Shown: positions 19,951-28,251 of the stretch, one piece after another | How the letters are laid out: each line of letters opens with the position of its first letter | Numbering within the stretch: the stretch's first letter is position 1 | Assembly (NCBI RefSeq): GCF_900119165.1 | Contig: NZ_FPJG01000006.1 | Location: forward strand, 1,798,001-1,862,000 | Direction: 5' to 3' | DNA from: Amycolatopsis australiensis | GTDB lineage: Bacteria; Actinomycetota; Actinomycetes; Mycobacteriales; Pseudonocardiaceae | Length of the DNA stretch: 64,000 bases | Notes under the pieces: generated by a model | Told to the model about the DNA's origin: nothing | The model's database searches: none | What the model saw: only the letters and a program-made list of their open reading frames with translations | Position numbers and translations under genes: made by a program

Positions 19951-20160
19951 GTGACCGGCGCGATATCGCGGCAACGCGGGACCGGGACGTCGGACGAGTT
20001 CGCCGGGCTGGGGCTCGGCGGCTCACTCGCCCTCACCGGCCTGCTGGCCGCCGTCAAGATCGCGGAAACCGCCACAGGCGTGGTGCTGACCGCCGCCGGA
20101 GTGCTGCCCGGCGCCACCTCCGCGAAGGAGCGGGCCCCGGCCTGGCCCGGCGGGGAATGA
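19951..20160 (+). CDS. Possible small membrane protein upstream of the TPR protein
   Basis: 69 codons from a GTG with GGAAGG upstream. It has one hydrophobic segment (about residues 22-50, Gly/Leu/Ala-rich, broken by a Lys) and a short polar tail. It lies 44 nt upstream of the chosen start of the TPR protein, and its TGA overlaps an in-frame ATG of that longer frame, which suggests translational coupling. No family recognised; it may be a chance frame. Confidence 0.35.
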   Translation: MTGAISRQRGTGTSDEFAGLGLGGSLALTGLLAAVKIAETATGVVLTAAGVLPGATSAKERAPAWPGGE

Positions 20161-20204
20161 GCGGGGCTGCCCGGCCGGCAGCTCCCGATGGACGGAGGGC
20201 TGCC

Positions 20205-21167
20205 ATGACCGGCAGTGAAGAGCCGGGCGGCCGGCGTGGCACCCGCGTGGGCATCGCCGACGTCCGGCGGCTCGAAGACGTCGTCGCCGCGTACCGGGCC
20301 CTCGACTACCGCTACGGCGGCGGGGCCTGCCGGGTGGCCGTCGAGGCGCGGCTGCCGGGTGCGGTGGCGTTGCTGTCGGACGTGACCAAGACCGTCGTGC
20401 TGGCCCGGCTGTGCACCGCCGTCGCCGACCTGTACAACCTGGCCGGCTGGACCAACTTCGACCAGGACCGCCCGGCCGCCGCGCTGGTCGCGTTCGGGCG
20501 GGCGCTGGAGCTGGCCGTCGAAGCCGGGAACGACGACCTGCAGGCCAACATCCGCTACCGCGTCGGACGGCTGCACCTGCACTACGGCGCCGTCGACGCG
20601 GCGCTGGCGGAGTTCGCGCGGGGCCGGGAGGCGGCGCTGCTGGCGCACTCCAAGCTCGCGCAGGCGATCCTGTCGGCCAACCAGGCGTGGGCGCACGCCA
20701 AGAAAGCCGACGTCACCGAAGCCCTCGCCGCCCTGCGCCGGGCCCGCGAGGAGTTCGCGGAAGCCGAAGGGTGCGAGCCGTCGCCGTGGGCCGCCTTCTT
20801 CGGGCGCACCGACATGGCGGCGATGATCGGGACGGTGCACGCCGAGCTGGCCCAGGTGGTCGACGTCCGGCACGGCCGCGACGGCATCCCCGCGCTCGCC
20901 GAAGCGGTCGCGGGGTATCCCGAGCGCATGACGCGCAGCCGGTCGCTGACGCTGATCTGGCTGGCCACCGTGCACGCGCTGGACGGCGACCTCGACGTCG
21001 CCACCGCGGTCGGCGCGGAGGCGATCGAGCTGGCGGGGGCGCTGCGGTCCCCGCGGACGCGGCAACGGCTGCACTCGCTGTCGGCGGCCGCGCGGCGGTT
21101 CCCGGGCAACCCGGCCGCGCGGGAGATCGCCGACCGCATCGACGATCTCGAGCAGCGCGGGCGATAA
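20205..21167 (+). CDS. Tetratricopeptide-repeat protein related to the C-terminal part of actinobacterial XRE/TPR regulators
   Basis: 320 aa from an ATG with GGAGGG 6 nt upstream; the frame opens earlier at 20157. Helical TPR-like repeats throughout (VADLYNLAGWTNFDQ, LQANIRYRVGRLHLHYG, AMIGTVHAELAQVVD). This pattern is shared with the TPR half of NsdA/NsdB-like regulators of Streptomyces, which carry an N-terminal helix-turn-helix. No such DNA-binding domain is encoded here or immediately upstream, so the protein may act by protein contacts or be a domain-split relative. It precedes a secreted protease by 168 nt. Confidence 0.75.
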   Translation: MTGSEEPGGRRGTRVGIADVRRLEDVVAAYRALDYRYGGGACRVAVEARLPGAVALLSDVTKTVVLARLCTAVADLYNLAGWTNFDQDRPAAALVAFGRALELAVEAGNDDLQANIRYRVGRLHLHYGAVDAALAEFARGREAALLAHSKLAQAILSANQAWAHAKKADVTEALAALRRAREEFAEAEGCEPSPWAAFFGRTDMAAMIGTVHAELAQVVDVRHGRDGIPALAEAVAGYPERMTRSRSLTLIWLATVHALDGDLDVATAVGAEAIELAGALRSPRTRQRLHSLSAAARRFPGNPAAREIADRIDDLEQRGR

Positions 21168-21335
21168 TCGAATGACCATTGGCTGGTAAACGTTTCGGAA
21201 AATGAAAATGGGATCCGCGGAAGCCCAGACAAAAGTAGGTTCCTCGGCGTGATCATGGGTTCTTATGCTGCTCGGCAACCTGCGATCAATAGTGCAACGC
21301 AGGCCCGGTCCCCACCGCCGAGAGGAAATTCCCCC

Positions 21336-22979
21336 ATGCGCTTGCGCAAGCTCGTCGCGGCCGCCGTGCCGCTGCCGGCGTTGCTCGGCCTCGCCGTGGC
21401 CGTCCCCGCCGCCGCGGCGACGGAACCCCTGGTCACGCTGGCCGACAACGCCGCTCCGCTGATCGACAGCGCCCGCACCGGCGACGTCGCGGCGGACCGG
21501 CCGATCGCCGCGGCGCTGTCGCTGAAACTGCACAACCAGCAGGCGCTGGAAAAATTCCTCGCCGACGTGCAGAACCCGGCGTCGCCGCAATACCACCACT
21601 TTTTGACCCCGGCGCAGTTCAATGCCGAGTTCGGACCTACTCAGGCCGAGGTCGGCAAGGTCGTCTCATTCCTCGAGAAATCCGGCGCCACCGGGATCGA
21701 GGTTTCGGGCAACCGCCAGGCCATCACCTTCACCGGCTCGGCGGCCCGGCTGGAGTCGGCGTTCCACACCCGGATCGGGACCTACCACGACCGCGTGTCG
21801 GGCCGGGACTTCTTCGCCAACGACGCCGCGCCGGCCGTGCCCGCGGACGTCTCGGGTGTCGTGGCCAGCGTCGTCGGCCTCGACAACCACGCCGTGCGGA
21901 CGCATTCGGCGAGCGTGCGGCCGAACGTCGTCAAGTCCGTGACCCCGCCGGTGCTCAAGACCGCTCACGGCACCAGCGGCCTGTCGGCGACCGGCAGCGG
22001 CGTCAAGGTCGGCTTCGTCGAGTTCGACGGCTACCAGAAATCCGACATCGGCAAGTACGACAGCACCTACGGCCTTTCCGCGGGCCCGGTGACGACCGTC
22101 CCGGTCAGCGGCGCGAACTACGACTCGTCCCCGGGCGACGGCCAGGTCGAGGTCGAGCTGGACATCGAGGTCGTGCACGCGCTGGCCGCCGCGGCGAGCG
22201 ACTACGTCTACGAGGCACCGAACTCGAGCGCCGGTGAGCTGGCGATGTACCAGAAGATCGCGTCGGACCACACGGTGAACGTCGTCTCGATCTCCTGGGG
22301 CGCTTGCGAATCCGCAGAGGGCGCGAGCGCGGCGAAGAGCGTCAGCAACGCGATCGCGACGGGCACCGCGGAGGGCATCTCGTACTTCGCGGCCGCGGGC
22401 GACGACGGCACGACCGACTGCTACCGCCAGACGGGTTCGACGGCGAAGTCCGTGGACTTCCCGGCGTCGAGCCCGAACGTGACGGGTGTCGGCGGGACGA
22501 AGCTGAGCGTGACGTCGTCCAACGGCTACAGCAGCGAAACGACCTGGAACGACGGCAACAGCGGCGGTTCGACGGGCGGCGGGATCTCGACGGTGTTCGC
22601 GGCACCTTCGTGGCAGTCGGCCCAGAGCACGACGTACCGCAAGGTCCCGGACGTCGCGGCGGACGCGTCCCCGACGTCGGGCTACTACATCTACAGCGCG
22701 GGAACGTGGGAGACGGTGGGCGGCACGTCGGGCGCGGCCCCGCTGTGGGCGGCGTTCGCGACGCTGCAGAACCAGATCCACGGCGGCGGCCTCGGAAACC
22801 TGAACCCGAAGTTCTACGCGATCGGCAACGGGTCTTCGTACGGAACGGGCTTCCACGACGTGACGACGGGCACCAACAGCCTCAACGGGACGACCGGCTT
22901 CAGCGCCGGGACCGGGTACGACCAGGTCACGGGCTGGGGTTCGTTCAAGGGCAGCGGGCTGTCGGGCCTGATCGGCTGA
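21336..22979 (+). CDS. Secreted S53-family serine-carboxyl protease (sedolisin/kumamolisin type)
   Basis: 547 aa from an ATG with GAGGAAA upstream. Signal peptide (about 1-28, ending AAAA), pro-domain (about 30-195, with QYHHFLTPAQFNAEFGPT typical of pro-kumamolisin), then the catalytic domain. The catalytic Glu and Asp are Glu272 and Asp276 (EVELD) and the nucleophile is Ser465 in GGTSGAAPLW. The C-terminal FHDVTTGTN and GYDQVTGWG segments supply the calcium site. Such enzymes mature by self-cleavage at acidic pH and degrade extracellular protein. Complete; probably monocistronic. Confidence 0.95.
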   Translation: MRLRKLVAAAVPLPALLGLAVAVPAAAATEPLVTLADNAAPLIDSARTGDVAADRPIAAALSLKLHNQQALEKFLADVQNPASPQYHHFLTPAQFNAEFGPTQAEVGKVVSFLEKSGATGIEVSGNRQAITFTGSAARLESAFHTRIGTYHDRVSGRDFFANDAAPAVPADVSGVVASVVGLDNHAVRTHSASVRPNVVKSVTPPVLKTAHGTSGLSATGSGVKVGFVEFDGYQKSDIGKYDSTYGLSAGPVTTVPVSGANYDSSPGDGQVEVELDIEVVHALAAAASDYVYEAPNSSAGELAMYQKIASDHTVNVVSISWGACESAEGASAAKSVSNAIATGTAEGISYFAAAGDDGTTDCYRQTGSTAKSVDFPASSPNVTGVGGTKLSVTSSNGYSSETTWNDGNSGGSTGGGISTVFAAPSWQSAQSTTYRKVPDVAADASPTSGYYIYSAGTWETVGGTSGAAPLWAAFATLQNQIHGGGLGNLNPKFYAIGNGSSYGTGFHDVTTGTNSLNGTTGFSAGTGYDQVTGWGSFKGSGLSGLIG

Positions 22980-22984
22980 GCGCG

Positions 22985-23027
22985 GGAAGCCGGGGCTGTC
23001 GCGAGGTTCGCGGCGGTCCCGGCTTCC
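22985..23027 (+). terminator. Hairpin after the protease gene
   Basis: GGAAGCCGGG (22985-22994) pairs with CCCGGCTTCC (23018-23027) across a 23-nt loop, beginning 5 nt after the stop. There is no T-run, so it may terminate weakly or only protect the mRNA end. Confidence 0.5.
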
Positions 23028-23072
23028 GGGCTTCGGCTCAGTGCGGCCGCTTGGGGGGCTTTCCTTCGCAAA

Positions 23073-23087
23073 ACTAAGCATTAGTCT
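23073..23087 (+). promoter_or_regulatory. Promoter with symmetrical operator before benzoylformate decarboxylase
   Basis: ACTAA-gca-TTAGT is a perfect inverted repeat (23073-23085) overlapping a TAGTCT -10-like box (23082-23087). The start codon is 6 nt further on, so the mRNA is likely leaderless and a repressor on this site would block it directly. Confidence 0.5.
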
Positions 23088-23093
23088 GGGGGC

Positions 23094-24680
23094 ATGATCA
23101 AGCGCACGGTGCTGGACGCCACCCGCGAACTCCTCCGCGAACTCGGTCTCACCACGGTGTTCGGCAACCCCGGCACCACCGAGGTCCCCTTCCTCACCGA
23201 CTGGCCCGACGACTTCTACTACATCCTCGGCCTGCACGAGTCCGCCGTCGTGGCGATGGCCGATGCCTACTCGCAGGCCTCGCGGCAGGCCGTCCTCGTC
23301 AACCTGCACTCCGCCGGCGGCGTCGGGCACGGGCTCGGCAACCTCTTCAACGCCTACCGCAACCGGACGCCCTTGATCATCGTCGCCGGGCAGCAGAACC
23401 GGGCCCTGCTGCCGCACGATCCGTTCCTCGGCGCCATGGAAGCTCCCGAGTTCCCGAAGCCGTACGTCAAGTGGTCGATCGAGCCCGCCTGCGCCGAGGA
23501 TGTGCCGGCCGCGCTGGCCCGCGCCTACCACGTTGCGACGCAGGCGCCGTCCGGGCCGGTTTTCGTCTCCGTGCCCGCCGATGACTGGACCGTCGCCACC
23601 GAACGGCCCGTCATCTCCCGGCCGCGCATCCGGGGCTTCGCGCCCGATCCCGAAGCCATCGACGAACTGGCCGCCGCGCTGGCGGCCGCCGAACGGCCGG
23701 CGCTCGTCGTCGGCGGTGCCGTCGACCACGACGGCGCCGTCGTGGAAACCGTCGCGCTCGCCGAACGGCTCAACGCCGGTGTCTGGGTCGCGCCGATGTC
23801 GTACCGCTGCTCGTTCCCCGAGAACCACCCGCTGTTCCAAGGCTTTCTCGACCCGGAGCGCGGCGCCGTCTCCGACCGGCTCGCGCGGCACGACCTCGTC
23901 GTGGTCCTCGGCGCGCCCGCGTTCACCTACCACGTCGACCGCGGGCGCGGGGAAGCTCCGCTGCCGCCGTTGTTCATCGTCAGCGACGACGAGCAGATCC
24001 TCGCGCGGGCGTTCGAAGGCACGGGCATCCGGGCGACGCCGAAGCTGGGCATCCGCGCGATCCTCAACGCGGTCGAGCGCAGCACCCGGCCCGCGCCCGC
24101 ACCCCGCGAGCGTCCGGCCAAGCCGGCGGGGGACAGGCTCACCGGCGAGTACGTGTACGCGACGCTGGCGGACCTGTTGCCGGACAACGCCTTGGTCGTC
24201 GAAGAGGCGCCGAGCCACCGCGGCGTGCTGCACGACCACCTGCCGATCACGGCGACCGACACCGGCTTCCTGACCATGGCCAGCGGGACGCTCGGCTACG
24301 GCGTCCCGGGCGCGGTCGGCGCGGCGCTCGCCCGCCCGGACCGCACGGTGGTCGGCGTGGTCGGCGACGGCTCGAGCATGTACGGCATCCAGGCCCTCTG
24401 GACGGCGGCGCGCCAGGACCTCCCGGTGACGATCGTGATCCTGGACAACTCGGAGTACGCGGCGGTCCGCATCCTCGGCGACGCGATCGGCGGCGAGAAG
24501 CTGCCGGGCACCGCACTGGGCGGCATCGACTTCGCGGCACTGGCCGCGAGCATGGGCTGCGAAGGCGTGCAGGTCACCGAACCCTCAGGGCTGGCACCGG
24601 CCCTGACGACGGCGCTGGCCGACAAGCGCCCGACGCTGGTCCACGTCCGGGTGGTCGCGGCGGGGGAGAAGATCTACTGA
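23094..24680 (+). CDS. mdlC: Benzoylformate decarboxylase (thiamine-diphosphate enzyme)
   Basis: 528 aa, the same length as Pseudomonas putida benzoylformate decarboxylase. It decarboxylates phenylglyoxylate to benzaldehyde in mandelate catabolism. Conserved positions: cofactor Glu49 (LGLHE), active-site His72 (NLHSAGG), a second His at 280 (AFTYH) and the thiamine-diphosphate motif GDGSSMYGIQALWTAA...LDN. Thr28 replaces the active-site Ser26 of the P. putida enzyme, so the exact 2-keto acid could differ. No other mandelate-pathway gene is beside it; it converges with an ABC importer and shares a terminator with it. Confidence 0.85.
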   Translation: MIKRTVLDATRELLRELGLTTVFGNPGTTEVPFLTDWPDDFYYILGLHESAVVAMADAYSQASRQAVLVNLHSAGGVGHGLGNLFNAYRNRTPLIIVAGQQNRALLPHDPFLGAMEAPEFPKPYVKWSIEPACAEDVPAALARAYHVATQAPSGPVFVSVPADDWTVATERPVISRPRIRGFAPDPEAIDELAAALAAAERPALVVGGAVDHDGAVVETVALAERLNAGVWVAPMSYRCSFPENHPLFQGFLDPERGAVSDRLARHDLVVVLGAPAFTYHVDRGRGEAPLPPLFIVSDDEQILARAFEGTGIRATPKLGIRAILNAVERSTRPAPAPRERPAKPAGDRLTGEYVYATLADLLPDNALVVEEAPSHRGVLHDHLPITATDTGFLTMASGTLGYGVPGAVGAALARPDRTVVGVVGDGSSMYGIQALWTAARQDLPVTIVILDNSEYAAVRILGDAIGGEKLPGTALGGIDFAALAASMGCEGVQVTEPSGLAPALTTALADKRPTLVHVRVVAAGEKIY

Positions 24681-24683
24681 CCA

Positions 24684-24742
24684 AAGCGCCCCAAGGCGGC
24701 CTTCGGTGCGTCAGACGCACCGAAGGCCACATTGGGGCGCTT
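24684..24742. terminator. Large bidirectional terminator between mdlC and the ABC importer
   Basis: Nested inverted repeat: inner 14-bp stem (24698-24711 with 24715-24728, 3-nt loop) and outer 11-bp stem (24684-24694 with 24732-24742). It begins 4 nt after mdlC and ends 4 nt before the stop of the convergent ATPase gene, so it should stop transcription from both sides. Confidence 0.85.
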
Positions 24743-24746
24743 GGGG

Positions 24747-25607
24747 TCAGCTGCTGGTCTTGCTTTCCGTCACGTCCGAAGCCTGCTCGGCCAGCTCCCA
24801 CTCCGCGGCGTCGGACGCGGCCGTGGCCGCTTCCTCCGGCGTCCCGCCGTGCAGCAGGCGGGCCACTTCGCCGCGCAGCGTCACGAACTCCGCCGACTCG
24901 CGCGTGGTGATCTGGTCCCGTTCCGCGGGCAGCGCGACGGGCAGGTCCGCCACGATCGACGCCGGCGACTTCGACAGCACCAGCACCCGGTCGGACAGGT
25001 AGACGCTTTCGTCGATGTCGTGGGTGACGACCAGGATCGTGCTGCCCTGCTCGCGCTGCACGCGCCGGGTCAGGTCCTCGAGCTCGAAGCGCGTCTGGGC
25101 GTCGACGGACGCGAACGGCTCGTCCATCAGCAGCAGCGCCGGGCGGCTGGCCAGCGCGCGGGCGATCGACACGCGCTGCTGCATGCCGCCGGACAGCTGC
25201 CACGGGAACTTCCCGCCGACACCGGACAGCCCGACCTGCTCCAGCGCTTCGGTCGCCCGCGTCCGCCGCTCCGCCTTGGAAACCGGCCGCCACCGCAGCG
25301 GGAACTCGACGTTCTTCTGCACCGACAGCCACGGGAACAGCGAACGGCTGTAGTCCTGGAACACGACGGCGAGGTCGTCCGGCACGCCAGAGACGCGGTC
25401 GCCGTGCAGGCTCACCGTGCCTTCGGTCGGCGGGGTCAGCCCGGCGATGCAGCGCAGCAGCGTCGACTTACCGCAGCCCGACGGGCCCACGATGCTGGCG
25501 AGCTGCCCGGCTTCGACGGTGAACGTCAGCTCCCGCACCGCGGTGTGCGCCTTCTCGCCGGAGCCGTAGGTGTGACTGAGGCCGGACACTTCGAGCATGG
25601 TTGACAT
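24747..25607 (-). CDS. ABC transporter ATP-binding protein, SsuB/TauB type
   Basis: 286 aa. Walker A GPSGCGKST, Q-loop VFQDYSRSLFPW, signature LSGGMQQRVSIARAL, Walker B LLLMDEPFASVD and the switch His in VVTHD. The Phe-Pro-Trp after the Q-loop is typical of nitrate/sulfonate/taurine importers. A 35-residue Ala/Glu-rich tail follows the core. Last gene of a four-gene operon (binding protein, two permeases, ATPase), 19 nt after the second permease. Energises uptake at the inner face of the membrane; substrate unproven. Confidence 0.92.
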   Translation of the reverse strand: MSTMLEVSGLSHTYGSGEKAHTAVRELTFTVEAGQLASIVGPSGCGKSTLLRCIAGLTPPTEGTVSLHGDRVSGVPDDLAVVFQDYSRSLFPWLSVQKNVEFPLRWRPVSKAERRTRATEALEQVGLSGVGGKFPWQLSGGMQQRVSIARALASRPALLLMDEPFASVDAQTRFELEDLTRRVQREQGSTILVVTHDIDESVYLSDRVLVLSKSPASIVADLPVALPAERDQITTRESAEFVTLRGEVARLLHGGTPEEAATAASDAAEWELAEQASDVTESKTSS

Positions 25608-25626
25608 GGGAGAGGCCTTTCCAGCG

Positions 25627-26460
25627 TCAGTCGCGGCCGAGACGGGTCGGCTGCCAGGCCAGCACCCGCCGTTCCGCGGCCAGGAAGATCGTGTTGAAGG
25701 CGTAGCCGAGGATGCCGAGCAGCACCAGCCACGACCACATGGTCGGGAAGTCGAAGTCCTGCTGGGCGTTCATCAGCGACCTGCCGATGCCGTGGTAGGC
25801 GCCGACCAGCTCGGAGACGACCATGAGCAGCAGGGAGATGGACAGGCTCACCCGCAGCCCGGCGAAGATCTTGGGCGCCGCCGCGGGCAGCACCACCATG
25901 CCGACCCAGTAGCCCTTCGGCGTGCGGAACGACCGTGCGGTCTCCACCTTGACCTGGTCGACCGAGCGGACGCCGTCGACCGTGTTGAGCAGCACCGGCC
26001 ACACCGCGCCGAAGATGATCGACCCGATCTGCATGCCGGAGCTCAGCCCGAACAGCACCGCGAACACCGGGATGAGCGTCGGCGGCGGGATCGAGCGGAA
26101 GAACGCGAAGAGCGGGCCGAGGTAGTCCATCGCCGTCGCCGACCGGCCGAGCAGCACACCGAGGACGATGCCGGCGACCGCGGCCAGCGCCCAGCCGCCG
26201 AGCGTCCGGCCGAGGCTCGGGAACACGTTGTCGAACACCGCGTCGGTGAGGAACAGGTGCGACGCGGGCCCGGTGAACCACAGCTTCGCCGCGGCGGCCG
26301 CGATCTCCGTCGGCGGCGGGAAGAACTTGCTGCCGCCGGCCCGGGCGGCGAACTCCCACCCCACGACGAGGATCGCGAAGAGCAGCCAGTTGCGGACGAC
26401 GGTCGCGGCCCCGCGCGCGGCACGCCGGCCCACCCGGCCGGACAGAGTCGCCGTGCTCAC
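25627..26460 (-). CDS. ABC transporter permease, SsuC/TauC type (second permease)
   Basis: 277 aa from a GTG at 26460. About six membrane helices; the coupling segment PKGYWVGMVVLPAAAPKIFAG is given here by its core, VLPAAAPKIFAGLR, matching the EAA motif of binding-protein-dependent permeases. The start overlaps the stop of the upstream permease in a GTGA, so translation is coupled. Two non-identical permeases point to a heterodimeric channel, whereas SsuC and TauC usually act as homodimers. Confidence 0.9.
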   Translation of the reverse strand: MSTATLSGRVGRRAARGAATVVRNWLLFAILVVGWEFAARAGGSKFFPPPTEIAAAAAKLWFTGPASHLFLTDAVFDNVFPSLGRTLGGWALAAVAGIVLGVLLGRSATAMDYLGPLFAFFRSIPPPTLIPVFAVLFGLSSGMQIGSIIFGAVWPVLLNTVDGVRSVDQVKVETARSFRTPKGYWVGMVVLPAAAPKIFAGLRVSLSISLLLMVVSELVGAYHGIGRSLMNAQQDFDFPTMWSWLVLLGILGYAFNTIFLAAERRVLAWQPTRLGRD

Positions 26461-27227
26461 GCGATCGCCTCCCGATCCACCGTGCTCCACCGGAACAGCC
26501 GCTTGCCGAGCTGCTCGAGCCCTTCGTTGATCAGGTACCCCAGTACCCCGGCCACGACGGTGCCGGCCAGCACCAGGTCGAACCGGATGGAACCGGTGCT
26601 CGCGACGAGGATGAAGCTGCCGAGGCCGACCTCCGAGCCGGCCAGGAACTCGACGCTGACGACGGCGATCAGGGCGATGGTCGCCGACAGCCGGACGCCG
26701 GTGAAGACGAACGGCGCGGTCTGCGGCAGCGCGACCGACGACAGGATGCGGAACTTGCTGGTCCCGCACGCGCGGGCGGTCTCCATCAGCACGGGGTCGA
26801 TCTCGCCCATGCCGTAGATGGTGTTGAACATGATCGGCCACAGCGACGCGTACACCGCGAGGGTGATCTTCGCTTCGGGGCCGGAGCCGATCACCAGCAG
26901 CACCAGCGGGATCAGCGCGGTGACCGGGATCGGGCGGAGGAACTCGACGATCGCGGCGGTGGCCGTGCGCAGCACCGGGACGCTGCCCAGCAGCAGCCCG
27001 GCGGGGACGCCGATGGCGATCGCGATGGCGATGGCGATCAGCCACGCCAGCATGGTGGCGATGATGTCGCGGACGAAGGCGGGGTCACCCAGCAGGTGCC
27101 CGACGGTGACCAGGACGACGCTCGGGGGCGGGGTGAACGTCTTACTGACCAGGCCGGCCTGCACGACGACCTCCCAGAGCAGGAGGAAGCCGACCAGGCC
27201 GGCGAGGCCGCGGAGCAGTTTCGACAC
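26457..27227 (-). CDS. ABC transporter permease, SsuC/TauC type (first permease)
   Basis: 256 aa, about six membrane helices. EAA-type loop near residues 150-185 (ARACGTSKFRILSSVALPQ core TSKFRILSSVALPQ). It begins 1 nt after the binding-protein stop and ends in a 4-nt overlap with the second permease. Forms half of the transmembrane channel of the importer. Confidence 0.9.
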   Translation of the reverse strand: MSKLLRGLAGLVGFLLLWEVVVQAGLVSKTFTPPPSVVLVTVGHLLGDPAFVRDIIATMLAWLIAIAIAIAIGVPAGLLLGSVPVLRTATAAIVEFLRPIPVTALIPLVLLVIGSGPEAKITLAVYASLWPIMFNTIYGMGEIDPVLMETARACGTSKFRILSSVALPQTAPFVFTGVRLSATIALIAVVSVEFLAGSEVGLGSFILVASTGSIRFDLVLAGTVVAGVLGYLINEGLEQLGKRLFRWSTVDREAIA

Positions 27228-27228
27228 G

Positions 27229-28251
27229 TCAGCTGGTCGCCTGCGGGGCGATCATCGGCGCGGCGTCGACCTTGCTGGTGATGACGCCCATCTGCAGCAG
27301 CAGGTCGGGCACCCGCTGGAGGCGCCGGGCGTCGAGGGTGGAGCCGTACCCGGGCAGGGTGAGCAGCTTGGCCGTGTCTTCGTCGATCTTCGCGTACTTG
27401 ACCAGCAGCGGCTCGACCTTGGAGCGGTCGTTGATCGCGTCGAGGGTGGCCTTCTTCATCGCGCGCTGGAACGCCGCGAGGGTCTTCGGGTTGGCCTGGA
27501 CCCACTTCGTCGCCGCGCCGTAGCCGGTCAGCGGGAAGTCCTGGGTGGCGCCGGTGTTGATGTCGATGACCGGGATCGCCCCCGCGATCTTCGCCGCCTG
27601 GGACAGCTGCGGCTCCGGCATGTAGGCCGCGTCCACCTGGCCCTGCTGCAGCGCCGCGGCCATGTTCGGCAGCGGCATCGTGACCCAGTTGACCTTGCTG
27701 AAGTCGACGCCGTGGTCCTTCATGACCGACTTGGTGAGGATGTCGGAGGCGGTGTTCACGGCCGTGATCGCGATGCGCCGGCCCGCCAGGTCGTTGACCG
27801 TCTTCACCGGCGAGGTCGGGACGGTGACGATCGCGTTGCTCTTCGCGTTCACCGACGTGCCGTCGGCGACCAGCTGCACGTCCGCGGCGCCCTTGCTCTT
27901 GGCGACGAAGAACGGCGTGTAGGTCGAGAGCGCGATGTCCACTTCCCCGGAGATCGCCTTCGTCATCGACGCCTGCCCGCTGTTGGCGATGACCTGCTCG
28001 ACCTCGAGGCCCTCGGCCTTGAAGTAACCGCCGTCCTGGGCCAGCCAGAACGGGGCCAGGTCGGTGGTGGGCATGATCGAGACCTTGATCTTCGACTTCT
28101 CCAGGCCGCCCCCGTTCGACGAGGCGTTCGAGTCGTCCGAGCCGAGCGCACTGCAGCCGGTGAGGGCCGTGGCGGCTGCGACGGTGAGGGCGAGCCCGAG
28201 CGCGGCGCGGCGAGTGCGAACCCGGCCACTGCTCATGGCGTTTCCAAGCAA
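27229..28251 (-). CDS. Solute-binding lipoprotein of the SsuA/TauA/NrtA-type importer
   Basis: 340 aa from a TTG at 28251, which has an AAGGAG site 6 nt away; an ATG 15 nt downstream is the alternative. Signal peptide with lipobox ALTGC, a Ser/Asn-rich linker, then the binding fold (TTDLAPFWLAQDGGYF near the start, DIALSTYTPFFVAK, MPEPQLSQAA). First gene of the importer operon, divergent from the conservon. Paralogous to the lone binding protein at 15.0-16.0 kb. The class binds nitrate, sulfonates, taurine or thiamine-precursor-like ligands; which one cannot be read from sequence. Confidence 0.9.
   Translation of the reverse strand: MLGNAMSSGRVRTRRAALGLALTVAAATALTGCSALGSDDSNASSNGGGLEKSKIKVSIMPTTDLAPFWLAQDGGYFKAEGLEVEQVIANSGQASMTKAISGEVDIALSTYTPFFVAKSKGAADVQLVADGTSVNAKSNAIVTVPTSPVKTVNDLAGRRIAITAVNTASDILTKSVMKDHGVDFSKVNWVTMPLPNMAAALQQGQVDAAYMPEPQLSQAAKIAGAIPVIDINTGATQDFPLTGYGAATKWVQANPKTLAAFQRAMKKATLDAINDRSKVEPLLVKYAKIDEDTAKLLTLPGYGSTLDARRLQRVPDLLLQMGVITSKVDAAPMIAPQATS

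Noticed and set aside
24684..24742. Insertion sequence terminal repeats
   Set aside because: The inverted repeat sits between two convergent stops with a short centre and no transposase; a terminator explains it.
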